Shown one piece after another: positions 28,439-36,860 of a stretch of 64,000 nucleotides of DNA; position 1 is the first letter of the stretch, and every line of letters begins with the position of its first letter. The notes under the pieces were generated by a model, which did not search any database, was not told the DNA's origin, and saw only the letters and a list, made by a program, of their open reading frames with translations. A program made the position numbers and the translations under genes. The stretch is from Sphingobium lactosutens (lineage in GTDB: Bacteria > Pseudomonadota > Alphaproteobacteria > Sphingomonadales > Sphingomonadaceae). The stretch is taken from positions 1 through 64,000 of the forward strand of contig NZ_QJQX01000078.1 of NCBI RefSeq assembly GCF_013393185.1, written 5' to 3'.

Positions 28439-28458
28439 TATTCATCATGCGTTGAATA
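28439..28458. promoter_or_regulatory. Inverted repeat upstream of TetR, candidate autoregulatory site
   Basis: TATTCA-N8-TGAATA, perfect six-base arms, starts 15 bases upstream of the TetR start codon, where a repressor would block its own promoter. Confidence 0.35.
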
Positions 28459-28586
28459 ATGTCAAACCGGTTTTGGCTATGCGCTCCATTTTGAGGATCG
28501 CACGGGATCGGCAGGAAATAGAACAGCGCGACAAGCACCCTTCTCCTCAGATAAAGAAAATCTGCGCAATTTGCTGGACGAAACCG

Positions 28587-28600
28587 GTACGCTAGATTAC
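28587..28600. promoter_or_regulatory. Motif A operator candidate (GTACGCTAGATTAC)
   Basis: Three mismatches from the symmetrical GTATGCTAGCATAC. It lies 60 bases upstream of the lipoyl-domain gene in the region divergent from TetR. Confidence 0.4.
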
Positions 28601-28660
28601 TTCATAGCCCGCATGTTTACGATTGGCGGACGTTCGCCGATCTCAAAGGAAGGATTGAAT

Positions 28661-28891
28661 ATGGCAACGGAAATCATCCTGCCCAAACTTGGTTTTTCGA
28701 TGAACGAAGGCACGCTGGCCGAATGGCTGGTCGCCGATGGTGGCGAAGTCAAGGCAGGTGAACCCCTGTTCGCGCTGGAGAGCGACAAGTCGACTCAGGA
28801 AGTCGAAGCGCCCGTGTCGGGCATGCTGAAGATCTTGAAGCAGCCGGGCGAAGTATATGAGGTCGGCACCATATTGGGCGAAATCTCCTGA
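28661..28891 (+). CDS. Stand-alone lipoyl/biotinyl-attachment domain protein
   Basis: A 76-residue protein that is a single lipoyl-type domain: LPKLGFSMNEGTLAEWLVAD, then ESDKSTQEVEAP with the expected modified lysine K43, then a closing GTILGEI strand. In 2-oxo-acid dehydrogenases such domains are fused to an E2 catalytic core; here there is no core, E1 or E3 gene next to it. It leads an operon with the keto-acid cleavage enzyme (68-base gap) and a ligase. A swinging-arm carrier role is likely but its partner is unknown. Confidence 0.88.
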   Translation: MATEIILPKLGFSMNEGTLAEWLVADGGEVKAGEPLFALESDKSTQEVEAPVSGMLKILKQPGEVYEVGTILGEIS

Positions 28892-28959
28892 TCTGATTGG
28901 TCGAGCCCGACAATATTTGAAAATCGAACATGGAGGGGCGTGCAAGGCGCCGGAACGAA

Positions 28960-29892
28960 ATGAAGCGTACAGACAAGGTCATCATCACCTGCGCCGTCAC
29001 CGGCTCGATCCACACGCCCACCATGTCGCCTTATCTGCCTATCACGCCGGACCAGATCGCGGCGGAGGCCATCGCGGCCGCGGAAGCAGGCGCGGCGATG
29101 CTGCACCTGCATGCGCGCAATCCAGAAACGGGCCAGCCCTCGCAGGACCCGGCGCTGTTTGCCCAGTTCCTACCCCGCATCAAGCAGTCAACCGACGCGA
29201 TCCTGAACATCACCACCGGCGGCGGGCTGGGCATGAGCCTGGACGATCGCCTGGCGCCGACGAAGAAATTCAAGCCGGAAGTCTGTTCGATGAACATGGG
29301 CTCGGTGAACTTTAACATCTCCGGCGCGGGCGCGAAGACGAGCGAGTGGAAATTTGAATGGGAAAAGCCCTATCTCGAAATGACCAAGGACTTCATCCTG
29401 TCGAACACTTTCGCGCAGATTGAACGGGCCATGACGGAGCTGTCCGAACAGGGCACGCGCTACGAATTTGAATGCTACGATGTCGGCCATCTCTATAATC
29501 TGGCACATTTCGTCGATCGCAAGATGGTCAAGGGCCCCTTCTTCATCCAGGGCGTCTTCGGCATTCTGGGCGGCATCGGTCCCGACCCCGAAAATGTCAT
29601 GCACATGAAGACTACGGCGGACCGGCTGTTTGGCGAGGACTATATTTTCTCCGCGCTCGCTGCCGGCAAACATCAGATGCGGCTGGTGACGCTGTCGGCG
29701 CTGCTGGGCGGTTCCGTGCGCGTCGGCCTGGAAGACAGCCTCTATGCAGGCAAGGGTGAGATGGCCACGTCGAACGCCGTGCAGGTGGCAAAGATCCGGC
29801 GCGTGCTCGAAGAGCTCAGCCTGACGGTTGCCACTCCGACCGAAGCGCGTGAAATGATGCAGACCAAGGGGGGCGACAATGTCGCTTTCTGA
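28960..29892 (+). CDS. Beta-keto acid cleavage enzyme (BKACE/Kce family)
   Basis: A 310-residue TIM-barrel zinc enzyme. Characterised relatives condense a beta-keto acid with acetyl-CoA and split it to acetoacetate plus a new acyl-CoA. The zinc-binding pair H49-L-H51 lies in HLHARN, and the third ligand region is RVGLEDSLYAGKG near the C-terminus. The start at 28960 is preferred over one ten codons upstream because it begins right before the family's KVIITCAVTG. Its last 14 bases overlap the ligase start, so the two act in sequence. Confidence 0.92.
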   Translation: MKRTDKVIITCAVTGSIHTPTMSPYLPITPDQIAAEAIAAAEAGAAMLHLHARNPETGQPSQDPALFAQFLPRIKQSTDAILNITTGGGLGMSLDDRLAPTKKFKPEVCSMNMGSVNFNISGAGAKTSEWKFEWEKPYLEMTKDFILSNTFAQIERAMTELSEQGTRYEFECYDVGHLYNLAHFVDRKMVKGPFFIQGVFGILGGIGPDPENVMHMKTTADRLFGEDYIFSALAAGKHQMRLVTLSALLGGSVRVGLEDSLYAGKGEMATSNAVQVAKIRRVLEELSLTVATPTEAREMMQTKGGDNVAF

Positions 29893-31492
29893 CATCGCCC
29901 TGCCGGTCGGCGGCATCGCCGACGGCATGGCGTTTGCAGAAGGGCCCGCTCTCGATGAGAGCGGGCTGATCCTGCCTTCCGACTATCCCAATCATTTCGC
30001 TGCCATCACTCCCGACAAGCAGGCGCTGGTCTTCGGCTCGTACAGCTGGACCTATGCCCAACTGGATCGCGCATGCGACGCGGCCGTCTCCCTGCTTGCC
30101 GAACATGGCGTCAGCGCCGGCGGGCGCGTTGCCTATATGGGCAAGAATAACGATCTGTTCTTCGTCCTGCTGATCGGTGCGATTCGCGCTGGCGCGGTGA
30201 TGGTCCCGGTCAACTGGCGCAACACCGCACCTGAAACGCGCTATGTCCTGGAAGATAGCGCGGTCAGCCTGATCGTCGCGGACAGCGAGTTTTCCGGCAT
30301 CATCAAGGAAGCCGATAGCCGTGGGTTGCCCCTGCTGCTGGCCGATGCAGACGGGCCGCAAGGTCTGCGGTCGCGAATCGCCGCCGCCGCACCTGCCCCC
30401 CGCATTCCACTTGATCCATGCGCGCCTTGCCTTCAGCTCTACACCAGCGGAACCACAGGCCGCCCAAAGGGCGTGGTCACGTCGCAATATGCGCTGGGCA
30501 TCGCCCGCTATATTGAAAATGTGTCGGGTTTCTTCGCGGACTGGGGCGATGATGAAGCGCTCCTGTCCCCGCTCCCCTCCTTCCATATTGGCGGCATGTC
30601 ATGGGTCTGCACTGCGCTGGTTCGGGGCGGGACAGCGCATGTCATCGCCGACACCAATCCTGCGGTCATTCTCGACAACTGCCTTGAACATCGCATCACC
30701 CGGACGTTCATCGTACCAACGCTGGTTCGGGCACTGATCGGTGAGATGGATGCACGCGGCGTCCGCGCGCCCTCGCTGCGAGGGATTCATTATGGCGCCG
30801 CTTCAATGGACCCGGCGCTGCTTGAAAGGTCGGTGGACCGGCTTGGATGCCGTTTCCTGCAATATTATGGCATGACCGAAGTCACCGGCACCATGTCGAT
30901 CCTGGGTCCTGACCAACATGACGCCAGCAATCCCCATCTGCTGCGCTCTGTCGGCCGGCCGTTGCCTGGGTTCAGCATCGCGATCCGCGGTCCCAATGCT
31001 GAACTTTTGCCGATCGACGCGCCCGGAGAGATCTGGGTCAAGGGTCCCGGCATCCTGATCGAATATTGGAACAAGCCCGAAGCCACGGCGGAAGCGCTGA
31101 TCGACGGCTGGTATCGTTCCGGAGATGGCGGCCGGCTCGACAAGGACGGCTATCTGTTCCTGACAGATCGTATCAAGGACATGATCGTGTCTGGAGGGGA
31201 AAACGTCTATCCTGCGGAGGTCGAGGCGGTCCTGCGCGACCATCCGGCGATCCTGGACTGCGCCGTGTTCGGCCTGCCCCATCCCAAATGGGGCGAGGGC
31301 GTGACAGCCGCGCTCGAATTACGGTCAGGCCATGAAGTCAACCTGGAAGAAGTCATCGCTTTCGCCCGCAAGTCATTGGCGGCGTACAAGATTCCTCGAC
31401 GCATCGAAGTGGGGATCACGCTGCCCCGCACCGCATCGGGCAAGGTGCAACGCGCCGCCATTCGCAAATATTTTCTGGAGCAGGCGGAATAA
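29879..31492 (+). CDS. AMP-forming acyl-CoA ligase
   Basis: A 537-residue ANL-superfamily ligase. Motifs are the P-loop YTSGTTGRPKG (188-198), QYYGMTEVTG, SGDGGRLDKDGYLFLTDR and the C-terminal TASGKVQRAAIR with the adenylation lysine. It overlaps the BKACE gene by 14 bases and is followed after 22 bases by a small NIPSNAP-like gene. An N-terminal extension of about 30 residues before the usual start of the domain is present; TTG or GTG alternatives were not needed. Confidence 0.93.
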   Translation: MSLSDIALPVGGIADGMAFAEGPALDESGLILPSDYPNHFAAITPDKQALVFGSYSWTYAQLDRACDAAVSLLAEHGVSAGGRVAYMGKNNDLFFVLLIGAIRAGAVMVPVNWRNTAPETRYVLEDSAVSLIVADSEFSGIIKEADSRGLPLLLADADGPQGLRSRIAAAAPAPRIPLDPCAPCLQLYTSGTTGRPKGVVTSQYALGIARYIENVSGFFADWGDDEALLSPLPSFHIGGMSWVCTALVRGGTAHVIADTNPAVILDNCLEHRITRTFIVPTLVRALIGEMDARGVRAPSLRGIHYGAASMDPALLERSVDRLGCRFLQYYGMTEVTGTMSILGPDQHDASNPHLLRSVGRPLPGFSIAIRGPNAELLPIDAPGEIWVKGPGILIEYWNKPEATAEALIDGWYRSGDGGRLDKDGYLFLTDRIKDMIVSGGENVYPAEVEAVLRDHPAILDCAVFGLPHPKWGEGVTAALELRSGHEVNLEEVIAFARKSLAAYKIPRRIEVGITLPRTASGKVQRAAIRKYFLEQAE

Positions 31493-31514
31493 GCGCCACG
31501 TCAGGAGGGATGCC

Positions 31515-31826
31515 ATGTATCTGGTGGCACGGCTGGAATTATCCTATTCTGGGGTGATCGACTTCATGTCCGTCGCTCCCAAGGTCAGGGAGAAGATGGA
31601 GGCGCACGGTTGCAAGATGCTGCATGCGATGATCCAGCAGGTCGAGCGGCTGAACACCGTCATCCACATCTGGGAGGTGCCTGACGCCAATAGCTATTTC
31701 ACGGCTGTAGAAGCGCTGAAGGCGGACCCGGACTTCCCGGAAATCCTCGCCCTTCTCGCGCGATCCGTGGTCAATGAGACCCTGACGCTCGCCACGGATG
31801 CGCCCTACGCGCCCGTGCGCTCCTGA
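31515..31826 (+). CDS. Small NIPSNAP-like dimeric alpha/beta-barrel protein
   Basis: A 103-residue protein started at the ATG at 31515, which has a near-perfect AGGAGG site nine bases upstream. The segment LNTVIHIWEVPDANSYFTAV matches the pattern of NIPSNAP-like ferredoxin-fold domains, where a conserved N-x-V-x-H/W motif precedes a helix. Such proteins are often small accessory or ligand-binding enzymes. It sits between the ligase and an SDR, separated by 22 and 19 bases, so it belongs to the operon. Confidence 0.7.
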   Translation: MYLVARLELSYSGVIDFMSVAPKVREKMEAHGCKMLHAMIQQVERLNTVIHIWEVPDANSYFTAVEALKADPDFPEILALLARSVVNETLTLATDAPYAPVRS

Positions 31827-31845
31827 TCGCCGGAAGGAAGAATCC

Positions 31846-32631
31846 ATGGGTAGATTGAACGATAAGGTTGCCATCGTCACTGGCGGCGCACGCGGTCTGG
31901 GCGGCGCCGCTGTGGATGCGTTGTGCGCCGAAGGAGCTTCGGTTGTTATTGCAGATGTGATCGACGCGGCGGGCCAGGAACGAGCCGCCCGGCTGACAGC
32001 CGAAGGTCACAAGGCACATTATGTCCATCTGGACGTCCGCGACAGCGCACAATGGGCGGCCATTGTGGAAGATACGTTGGCGCGCTGGGGTCGATTGGAC
32101 TGCCTCGTCAACAATGCCGGCATCAATATCCCGATCGATATCGAGGAAGCGACGCTCGAACAGTTCCAGTCGATCCTCGACGTCAATCTGCTGGGCGCGT
32201 TCCTGGGGATCAAGGTCGTGCTACCCGCCATGCGGAAAAATGATGGCGGCTCCATCATCAACGTCTCGTCAAATTCGACCGCTATGGTCCTGCCCACCAC
32301 CTCGCTCTATGGCGCAAGCAAGGCGGCGCTGGCCAATCTGACCAAGACCACCGCGGTTCATTGCGGACTGCGCGGGGACCATATCCGGTGCAATTCGATC
32401 CATCCGGGCATGCATCTGACTGAAATGATCGATAATCCGGAAGTGCAGGCGTTGCCGCAGGTCCGGGCGCTCAAAAGCGCCATTCCCATGGGCCGGATGG
32501 GGCTGCCCGCCGAATTTGGCAAGGTCGTTACGTTTCTCGCGTCCGAGGATTCCAGCTACATGACGGCGGCAGAACTTTTCACCGACGGGGGATTGACCGT
32601 CGTGTCCTTCGCAGACCCTTCGCGGGGCTGA
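31846..32631 (+). CDS. Short-chain dehydrogenase/reductase
   Basis: Classical SDR of 261 residues with TGGARGLG (12-19), VNNAG (88-92) and catalytic Y155-G-A-S-K159. The start at 31846 follows GGAAGG. As the last gene of the lipoyl/BKACE/ligase operon it may form the beta-keto substrate of the cleavage enzyme by oxidising a beta-hydroxy group; this is inferred from gene order. Confidence 0.92.
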   Translation: MGRLNDKVAIVTGGARGLGGAAVDALCAEGASVVIADVIDAAGQERAARLTAEGHKAHYVHLDVRDSAQWAAIVEDTLARWGRLDCLVNNAGINIPIDIEEATLEQFQSILDVNLLGAFLGIKVVLPAMRKNDGGSIINVSSNSTAMVLPTTSLYGASKAALANLTKTTAVHCGLRGDHIRCNSIHPGMHLTEMIDNPEVQALPQVRALKSAIPMGRMGLPAEFGKVVTFLASEDSSYMTAAELFTDGGLTVVSFADPSRG

Positions 32632-32660
32632 GAGAGAACCCGCCCGCCACCGACAGCATT

Positions 32661-32678
32661 CGATCCCGGCCTGGATCG
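32661..32678. terminator. Weak hairpin between convergent SDR and phosphatase genes
   Basis: CGATCC and GGATCG with a six-base loop in the 89-base gap. The stem is short and there is no T-tract, so this is a low-confidence call. Nothing else is evident in the gap. Confidence 0.25.
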
Positions 32679-32720
32679 TAATCGCCGACGCCGCCTCAAC
32701 CAGGCGACCTCAGCGGTTGT

Positions 32721-33503
32721 TCAGATGAGCAGACGTGTCCGGATCGCCGCCACCCCATCATCATCAAGGGCTAGCTCTTCCCGAATGAAGCCTTCGGCTG
32801 ATCCGTGCCGGGCTTCGATCGTATCGAACATGGCGCCCAGATAGGCCGGATCGGCGCGCATCATCGGCTCCCAGATTTCGCGCGCGACACCCGACAGGTT
32901 GCTAGCGATCGGATCCTTCGTCACCAATTCGCAGCCACGCGAGAAAAACTGGTCGGTCTGTGTGTAGTCCGCCAGCACCTGATCGCGCGACACGCCCAAC
33001 AGATCCAGCAGCAGGGCAGCCGCAACGCCTGTGCGATCCTTGCCAGCCGCACAATGGAAGACCAGCGGAAGCGAGCCATAGGCAATCCGCTGGAACAGTT
33101 CTCGATAGGAAGGCGCCTGTTCATAGGCGAGATCATGATAGGCTTCTATCATCAACTGCCGCGACTTTTCAGGCGTAGCGCCCGGATGCCGCATGGCCTC
33201 CGTCAGGTCGCCCGCGCTCATCTGATGGTCGCGCGACCAGATTTCATAGGTCGCCGCCTCGGGCAATCGCGACGGCCGGCGCGACCGTTCCCTGGACGAA
33301 CGAAAATCGCAGATCACTTGCAGACCCAGCGTGTCCAGCACGGCATGGTCGCGATCCGACAGTTCGGACATCGTGCCTGACCGATAGACAAGGCCGGTGG
33401 CGACCGTTCTGCCGTCACGCGCCCGATACCCGCCTATGTCACGGAAATTATGCCCACCCTCAAGGGGGACGACGCGATTATATTCATGCGCTGCACTGGT
33501 CAT
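32721..33503 (-). CDS. Tyrosine/dual-specificity-type protein phosphatase
   Basis: A 260-residue cysteine-dependent phosphatase. The signature HCAAGKDRTG gives the CX5R pair C151 and R157, and the N-terminal GGHNFRDIGGYRARDGR is characteristic of bacterial Tyr phosphatases of this type. In a region with four small-molecule kinases, it could equally dephosphorylate a metabolite. It ends a minus-strand operon with the flavodoxin-like and MaoC genes (44-base gap to the former). Confidence 0.9.
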   Translation of the reverse strand: MTSAAHEYNRVVPLEGGHNFRDIGGYRARDGRTVATGLVYRSGTMSELSDRDHAVLDTLGLQVICDFRSSRERSRRPSRLPEAATYEIWSRDHQMSAGDLTEAMRHPGATPEKSRQLMIEAYHDLAYEQAPSYRELFQRIAYGSLPLVFHCAAGKDRTGVAAALLLDLLGVSRDQVLADYTQTDQFFSRGCELVTKDPIASNLSGVAREIWEPMMRADPAYLGAMFDTIEARHGSAEGFIREELALDDDGVAAIRTRLLI

Positions 33504-33547
33504 TTGCTCTCGTCCGTCAATCTTTTCATAGGGGCGCCGATGTCAAC

Positions 33548-34183
33548 TCAATGACGGTCGACCTTCGCCAGCATTTCATTGGTGAAGGCGGGAAGGCGCG
33601 CCACGGCTTCGTCCGACAGGCCATAACGCGGCAAGGGAAAGCCCAGGAACCGCTTCCGCCCGCCATCATCGCGATACAGATAGGTCACTGTCTGGATCAG
33701 GCTCCCGATCTGCCCGCCGGGATGCATGAAGGGCTCACCCCCCAGAAAATGTCCGCCGGCAGCTTCCGCCAATGCGCGGACGATCGACAAATTCTTCTCC
33801 CACAACCGGCGGCAAACCACATAAACGGCAAAGGGCGTGCCAGCCAGCAATGCCTGCGCCTCGGCGCTTTCCAGAAAGGAGCGCACGGGGACTGAAGGGT
33901 TATCACCCCACGTGTTCGTGAACAGCAACACGGCGTCATATTTCTGCGCGACGGCGGCGGCCGGTTCATAGGCGACGGGGACGACCATCCCTTTTTGAGC
34001 GCCCTGCGTCCATTTCTTCGACGCGGCGACATTCATAGGACGGGCGAGGGCATCAGCCGGATCACTCATGCTGATCCGGCACGACGTTACGTCCCACCCT
34101 GCGGCGCGCGCCGCAACCTCGGCCAGTTCGGCGCCCTTCCGGGCCTGACCGGTCATTGAATAATAGAGGATGAGGCAATGCAT
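33548..34183 (-). CDS. Flavodoxin-like NAD(P)H-dependent oxidoreductase family
   Basis: A 211-residue flavodoxin-fold protein. The FMN phosphate-binding loop is YYSMTGQAR near the N-terminus and LLFTNTWGDNPSVPVRSFL forms the second flavin loop. Similar proteins include quinone reductase- and dialkylresorcinol-condensing-associated flavoproteins. It is between the MaoC hydratase (29-base gap) and the phosphatase. It might supply electrons to an oxygenase, but there is no direct evidence. Confidence 0.75.
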   Translation of the reverse strand: MHCLILYYSMTGQARKGAELAEVAARAAGWDVTSCRISMSDPADALARPMNVAASKKWTQGAQKGMVVPVAYEPAAAVAQKYDAVLLFTNTWGDNPSVPVRSFLESAEAQALLAGTPFAVYVVCRRLWEKNLSIVRALAEAAGGHFLGGEPFMHPGGQIGSLIQTVTYLYRDDGGRKRFLGFPLPRYGLSDEAVARLPAFTNEMLAKVDRH

Positions 34184-34212
34184 CTACACGCTTCTTTCCT
34201 GGATAGAGGGTG

Positions 34213-35067
34213 TCAGGCCACCGTCGCCGAACAGCGATCGAGCACCACCACATCACGCTCAACAGCAACGGCACGGAAGCGCAAATTGCCATTGCCTTCT
34301 TCGAAGAACTCGACGCGGATCGTTTCGCCCGGCATCACCGGCTTGCTGAACCGCACGAACATCGACTTGAAGCGCGCCACCTCATTGTCGCAATAGGCCG
34401 ACAGGATGGCGCGATTGGCCAGGCCTTTGCTGCACAGGCCATGCAGGATCGGCATTTCAAAGCCGGCCTTGCGTGCGATCGCGGGGTCGGCATGCAGCGG
34501 ATTCCAGTCGCCGCTCAGGCGGTAGATCAACGCCTGGCGAGGCAGGGTCGGGATCTCCACAACCCGGTCGGGCGCGCGATCGGGAACAGGCTCGGCCGGC
34601 GGCATGGTATCGCCGAAACCGCCCTCGCCGCCATTGCCACGCAGGAACAAAGTGGAGCGCACCGTCGCCAGATGATCACCATTGGCGTCGTTATAAAGGT
34701 CTTTTTCCTGATGCAGCAGTGCACCGCGCCCCTCGCCCTTGTCCTCAATGCCCGCGACTCGATATTGGCCGCGAATGGCGCCCGTGGCAGGCAACGGCTT
34801 GTGCACGACCAGATTCTGTTCCGCGTGTAGAATCTTGACCCAGTCGATACCGAATTCGGGCCTTTGCGCCCAGAAACCAGGATGGCACAGCACATTGGCA
34901 TAGGCCGGAACGCACCGCAGATGCTTTTCGTAAACGAACGGCAGTTCCCCTTCGTTTAGCGGGTCCGAGCCATAGCCCAGACCCAGCGCGAACAGAATTG
35001 TGTCGCGCTTGTCATATGGCTGCACGATCGGCTCAATCGCCATATTCCTGATCTTTTCGATATCCAT
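34213..35067 (-). CDS. MaoC-like (R)-specific enoyl-CoA hydratase
   Basis: A 284-residue double-hotdog hydratase-2 protein, predicted to hydrate trans-2-enoyl-CoA to the (R)-3-hydroxy product. The catalytic motif YRLSGDWNPLHADP places Asp187 and His192, followed by GFEMPILHGL, both typical. ATG at 35067 is used; a TTG three codons upstream is possible. It is divergent from the Rieske gene at 35292 with two motif A sites between, so the hydratase and oxygenase are likely co-regulated. Confidence 0.92.
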   Translation of the reverse strand: MDIEKIRNMAIEPIVQPYDKRDTILFALGLGYGSDPLNEGELPFVYEKHLRCVPAYANVLCHPGFWAQRPEFGIDWVKILHAEQNLVVHKPLPATGAIRGQYRVAGIEDKGEGRGALLHQEKDLYNDANGDHLATVRSTLFLRGNGGEGGFGDTMPPAEPVPDRAPDRVVEIPTLPRQALIYRLSGDWNPLHADPAIARKAGFEMPILHGLCSKGLANRAILSAYCDNEVARFKSMFVRFSKPVMPGETIRVEFFEEGNGNLRFRAVAVERDVVVLDRCSATVA

Positions 35068-35137
35068 AGTTTTCAACCCCTCAGCGCCGCGCGCCCTTCA
35101 AAGCCATCCGAAACGCCATTTAGTTCGTAATCGCATC

Positions 35138-35151
35138 ATATGCTAGCAATC
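35138..35151. promoter_or_regulatory. Motif A operator candidate (ATATGCTAGCAATC)
   Basis: Located 70 bases upstream of the MaoC-like start. A second, better copy lies 42 bases away at 35180. Confidence 0.5.
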
Positions 35152-35179
35152 ATAATGAGCGGGCACCAGCGTTATAATA

Positions 35180-35193
35180 CTATGCTAGCATAC
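35180..35193. promoter_or_regulatory. Best-matching motif A operator candidate (CTATGCTAGCATAC)
   Basis: The inner 12 bases TATGCTAGCATA are perfectly palindromic. It ends five bases before a TTGACA -35 element for the Rieske gene. Confidence 0.6.
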
Positions 35194-35197
35194 GATA

Positions 35198-35225
35198 TTG
35201 ACACTGGAGCCCGGAACGCTATGAT
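35198..35225 (+). promoter_or_regulatory. Putative sigma-70-like promoter of the Rieske gene
   Basis: TTGACA (35198-35203) and TATGAT (35220-35225) are separated by 16 bases, 66 bases upstream of the start codon, directly downstream of the best motif A copy. Confidence 0.55.
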
Positions 35226-35291
35226 CCTTGCTATAGAAATTCGGACGCCATGGCGCCGATGGACCGATCATAATGTTGTGGAGAAGGAAGC

Positions 35292-36698
35292 ATGGGGAAC
35301 CAAACAAAGGTTGCGCCCGATTATCGCCAGAGTGCCGCCCCCCTCTTCCAGCAGGTCATCGCCGATGATCCCGTGCCTGCGCCCGCCGTGCTGCGCGAAT
35401 ATTCCGAGCTGGACGTCCCGGTAGCGCACGTACCCCGCGACCGTTATCGCAGCCCCGCTTTCGCCGCGCTGGAGGGTGAGCGGATGTGGCCGCGCGTCTG
35501 GCAGATGGCCTGCCGCGAAGAGCAGATCCCCGAAGTTGGCGATTGCCTCGTGTACGACAGCCCCGGCGCCTCCTTCGTCATCGTGCGGTCCGAACCGGAT
35601 CAGATTCGCGCATATTTTAACAGCTGCCTGCACCGGGGCATGAAGCTGTGTTCGGAGAATACCAGCGTCCGCAAGCTGGCCTGCCCCTTCCACGGCTTCA
35701 CCTGGAATCTTGATGGCACGCTGGCCCATGTTCCTTCCCGCTGGGATTTCCCCGAGTTGCAGGAAGAGAAGATGAACTTGCCCGAGGCACGGGTGGAGTG
35801 CTGGGACGGCTTCGTCTTCATCAACCGTGACCCGGATGCGCCGTCGTTGATGGACTATCTGGGCCACCTGCCGGCGCATTTTGCCGACTGGCCCTTTTCG
35901 GACATGTATCTGGCGACGGTCATCCGCAAAAATATGGATGCCAACTGGAAGACCTGCATCGAGGGCTTCGTCGAGTCCTTCCACCTGGCCGGCATCCACG
36001 CTCAGGCACTGCCCTTTGGCGGCGATGCCAGCACCCAATATGATGTCTGGGCCGACGACCCGCATGTCAGCCGGTTCCTGGAACCCACCGGCGTCATGAG
36101 CGATCAACTCCCCAAGGCGCTTTCGGAGCAGGAAATTCTGGATTCTGCCCTGGCTCTGGTGTTCGGCGGGGGCGAAGCACCCCGTCTGGACGAAGGCGTG
36201 AAGGCCCGGCACTTCATGGCGGCAGGCATGCGCGCGGCGATGAGCGAAGCGCATGGGCGTGACTATTCGCACGTCTCCGATTCCGAAGCGGCGGACGCCG
36301 TTCAATATTCACTGTTCCCGAACATCATTCTGTTCCGGTCGCTTGGCTATCCCTATGCTTATCGCTTCTTGCCCGAACGCGGCAATCCCAACCGGTCCAC
36401 CTTTGAATTCATGATCTTCAAGCCCAAACCGGACAATGTTGACTTCCTTCCGGAAGTGGAGGTTGTCGATCTAGGAAATGACGGTTCTTTCGCGGCGGCC
36501 GGCGTTCTCCCGCCCTGGCATGGGGAAATCTACGACCAGGACGTGACCGGCCTTCGTATGTGTCAGGACGGCATCCGCAACGGCGGCGACGCCGACATCA
36601 TCTATTCGGCCTATCAAGAAGTCCGCATCCGACACATGCAGCAGACGTTGAGCCGATATGTGAGCGACGACCCCAAGGACGCGCCAGGACGACGGTGA
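35292..36698 (+). CDS. Rieske non-heme iron oxygenase, alpha subunit
   Basis: A 468-residue terminal oxygenase. The Rieske ligands are C112, H114 (CLHRG) and C131, H134 (CPFHGF); the iron site is EGFVESFHLAGIHAQ with H231 and H236. An AGAAGGAAG site precedes the ATG. It is single in its direction, followed after 162 bases by the MDR reductase. It differs clearly from the other three Rieske proteins in the window, so they likely act on different positions or intermediates. Confidence 0.94.
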   Translation: MGNQTKVAPDYRQSAAPLFQQVIADDPVPAPAVLREYSELDVPVAHVPRDRYRSPAFAALEGERMWPRVWQMACREEQIPEVGDCLVYDSPGASFVIVRSEPDQIRAYFNSCLHRGMKLCSENTSVRKLACPFHGFTWNLDGTLAHVPSRWDFPELQEEKMNLPEARVECWDGFVFINRDPDAPSLMDYLGHLPAHFADWPFSDMYLATVIRKNMDANWKTCIEGFVESFHLAGIHAQALPFGGDASTQYDVWADDPHVSRFLEPTGVMSDQLPKALSEQEILDSALALVFGGGEAPRLDEGVKARHFMAAGMRAAMSEAHGRDYSHVSDSEAADAVQYSLFPNIILFRSLGYPYAYRFLPERGNPNRSTFEFMIFKPKPDNVDFLPEVEVVDLGNDGSFAAAGVLPPWHGEIYDQDVTGLRMCQDGIRNGGDADIIYSAYQEVRIRHMQQTLSRYVSDDPKDAPGRR

Positions 36699-36860
36699 TC
36701 GCCATCGAACAAGACAGACACAGAGGGTTCTTGCCTTCTCAGGCAGTTCGCAAATGCAGGTCGCGGCCAAGCAACGCTCCCCATTTACCTCCGGCGGTTG
36801 ACGCCGGGCAAAGGCCGCACTAGCGATTCTCAACCCTCTGACATATTGCCGGGGCATTTC

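Noticed and set aside
32770-32775. GCTAGC cores at 4051, 32770 and 39020 as motif A sites
   Set aside because: The first two are in coding sequence and none has the flanking TAT/ATA arms that define the intergenic copies.
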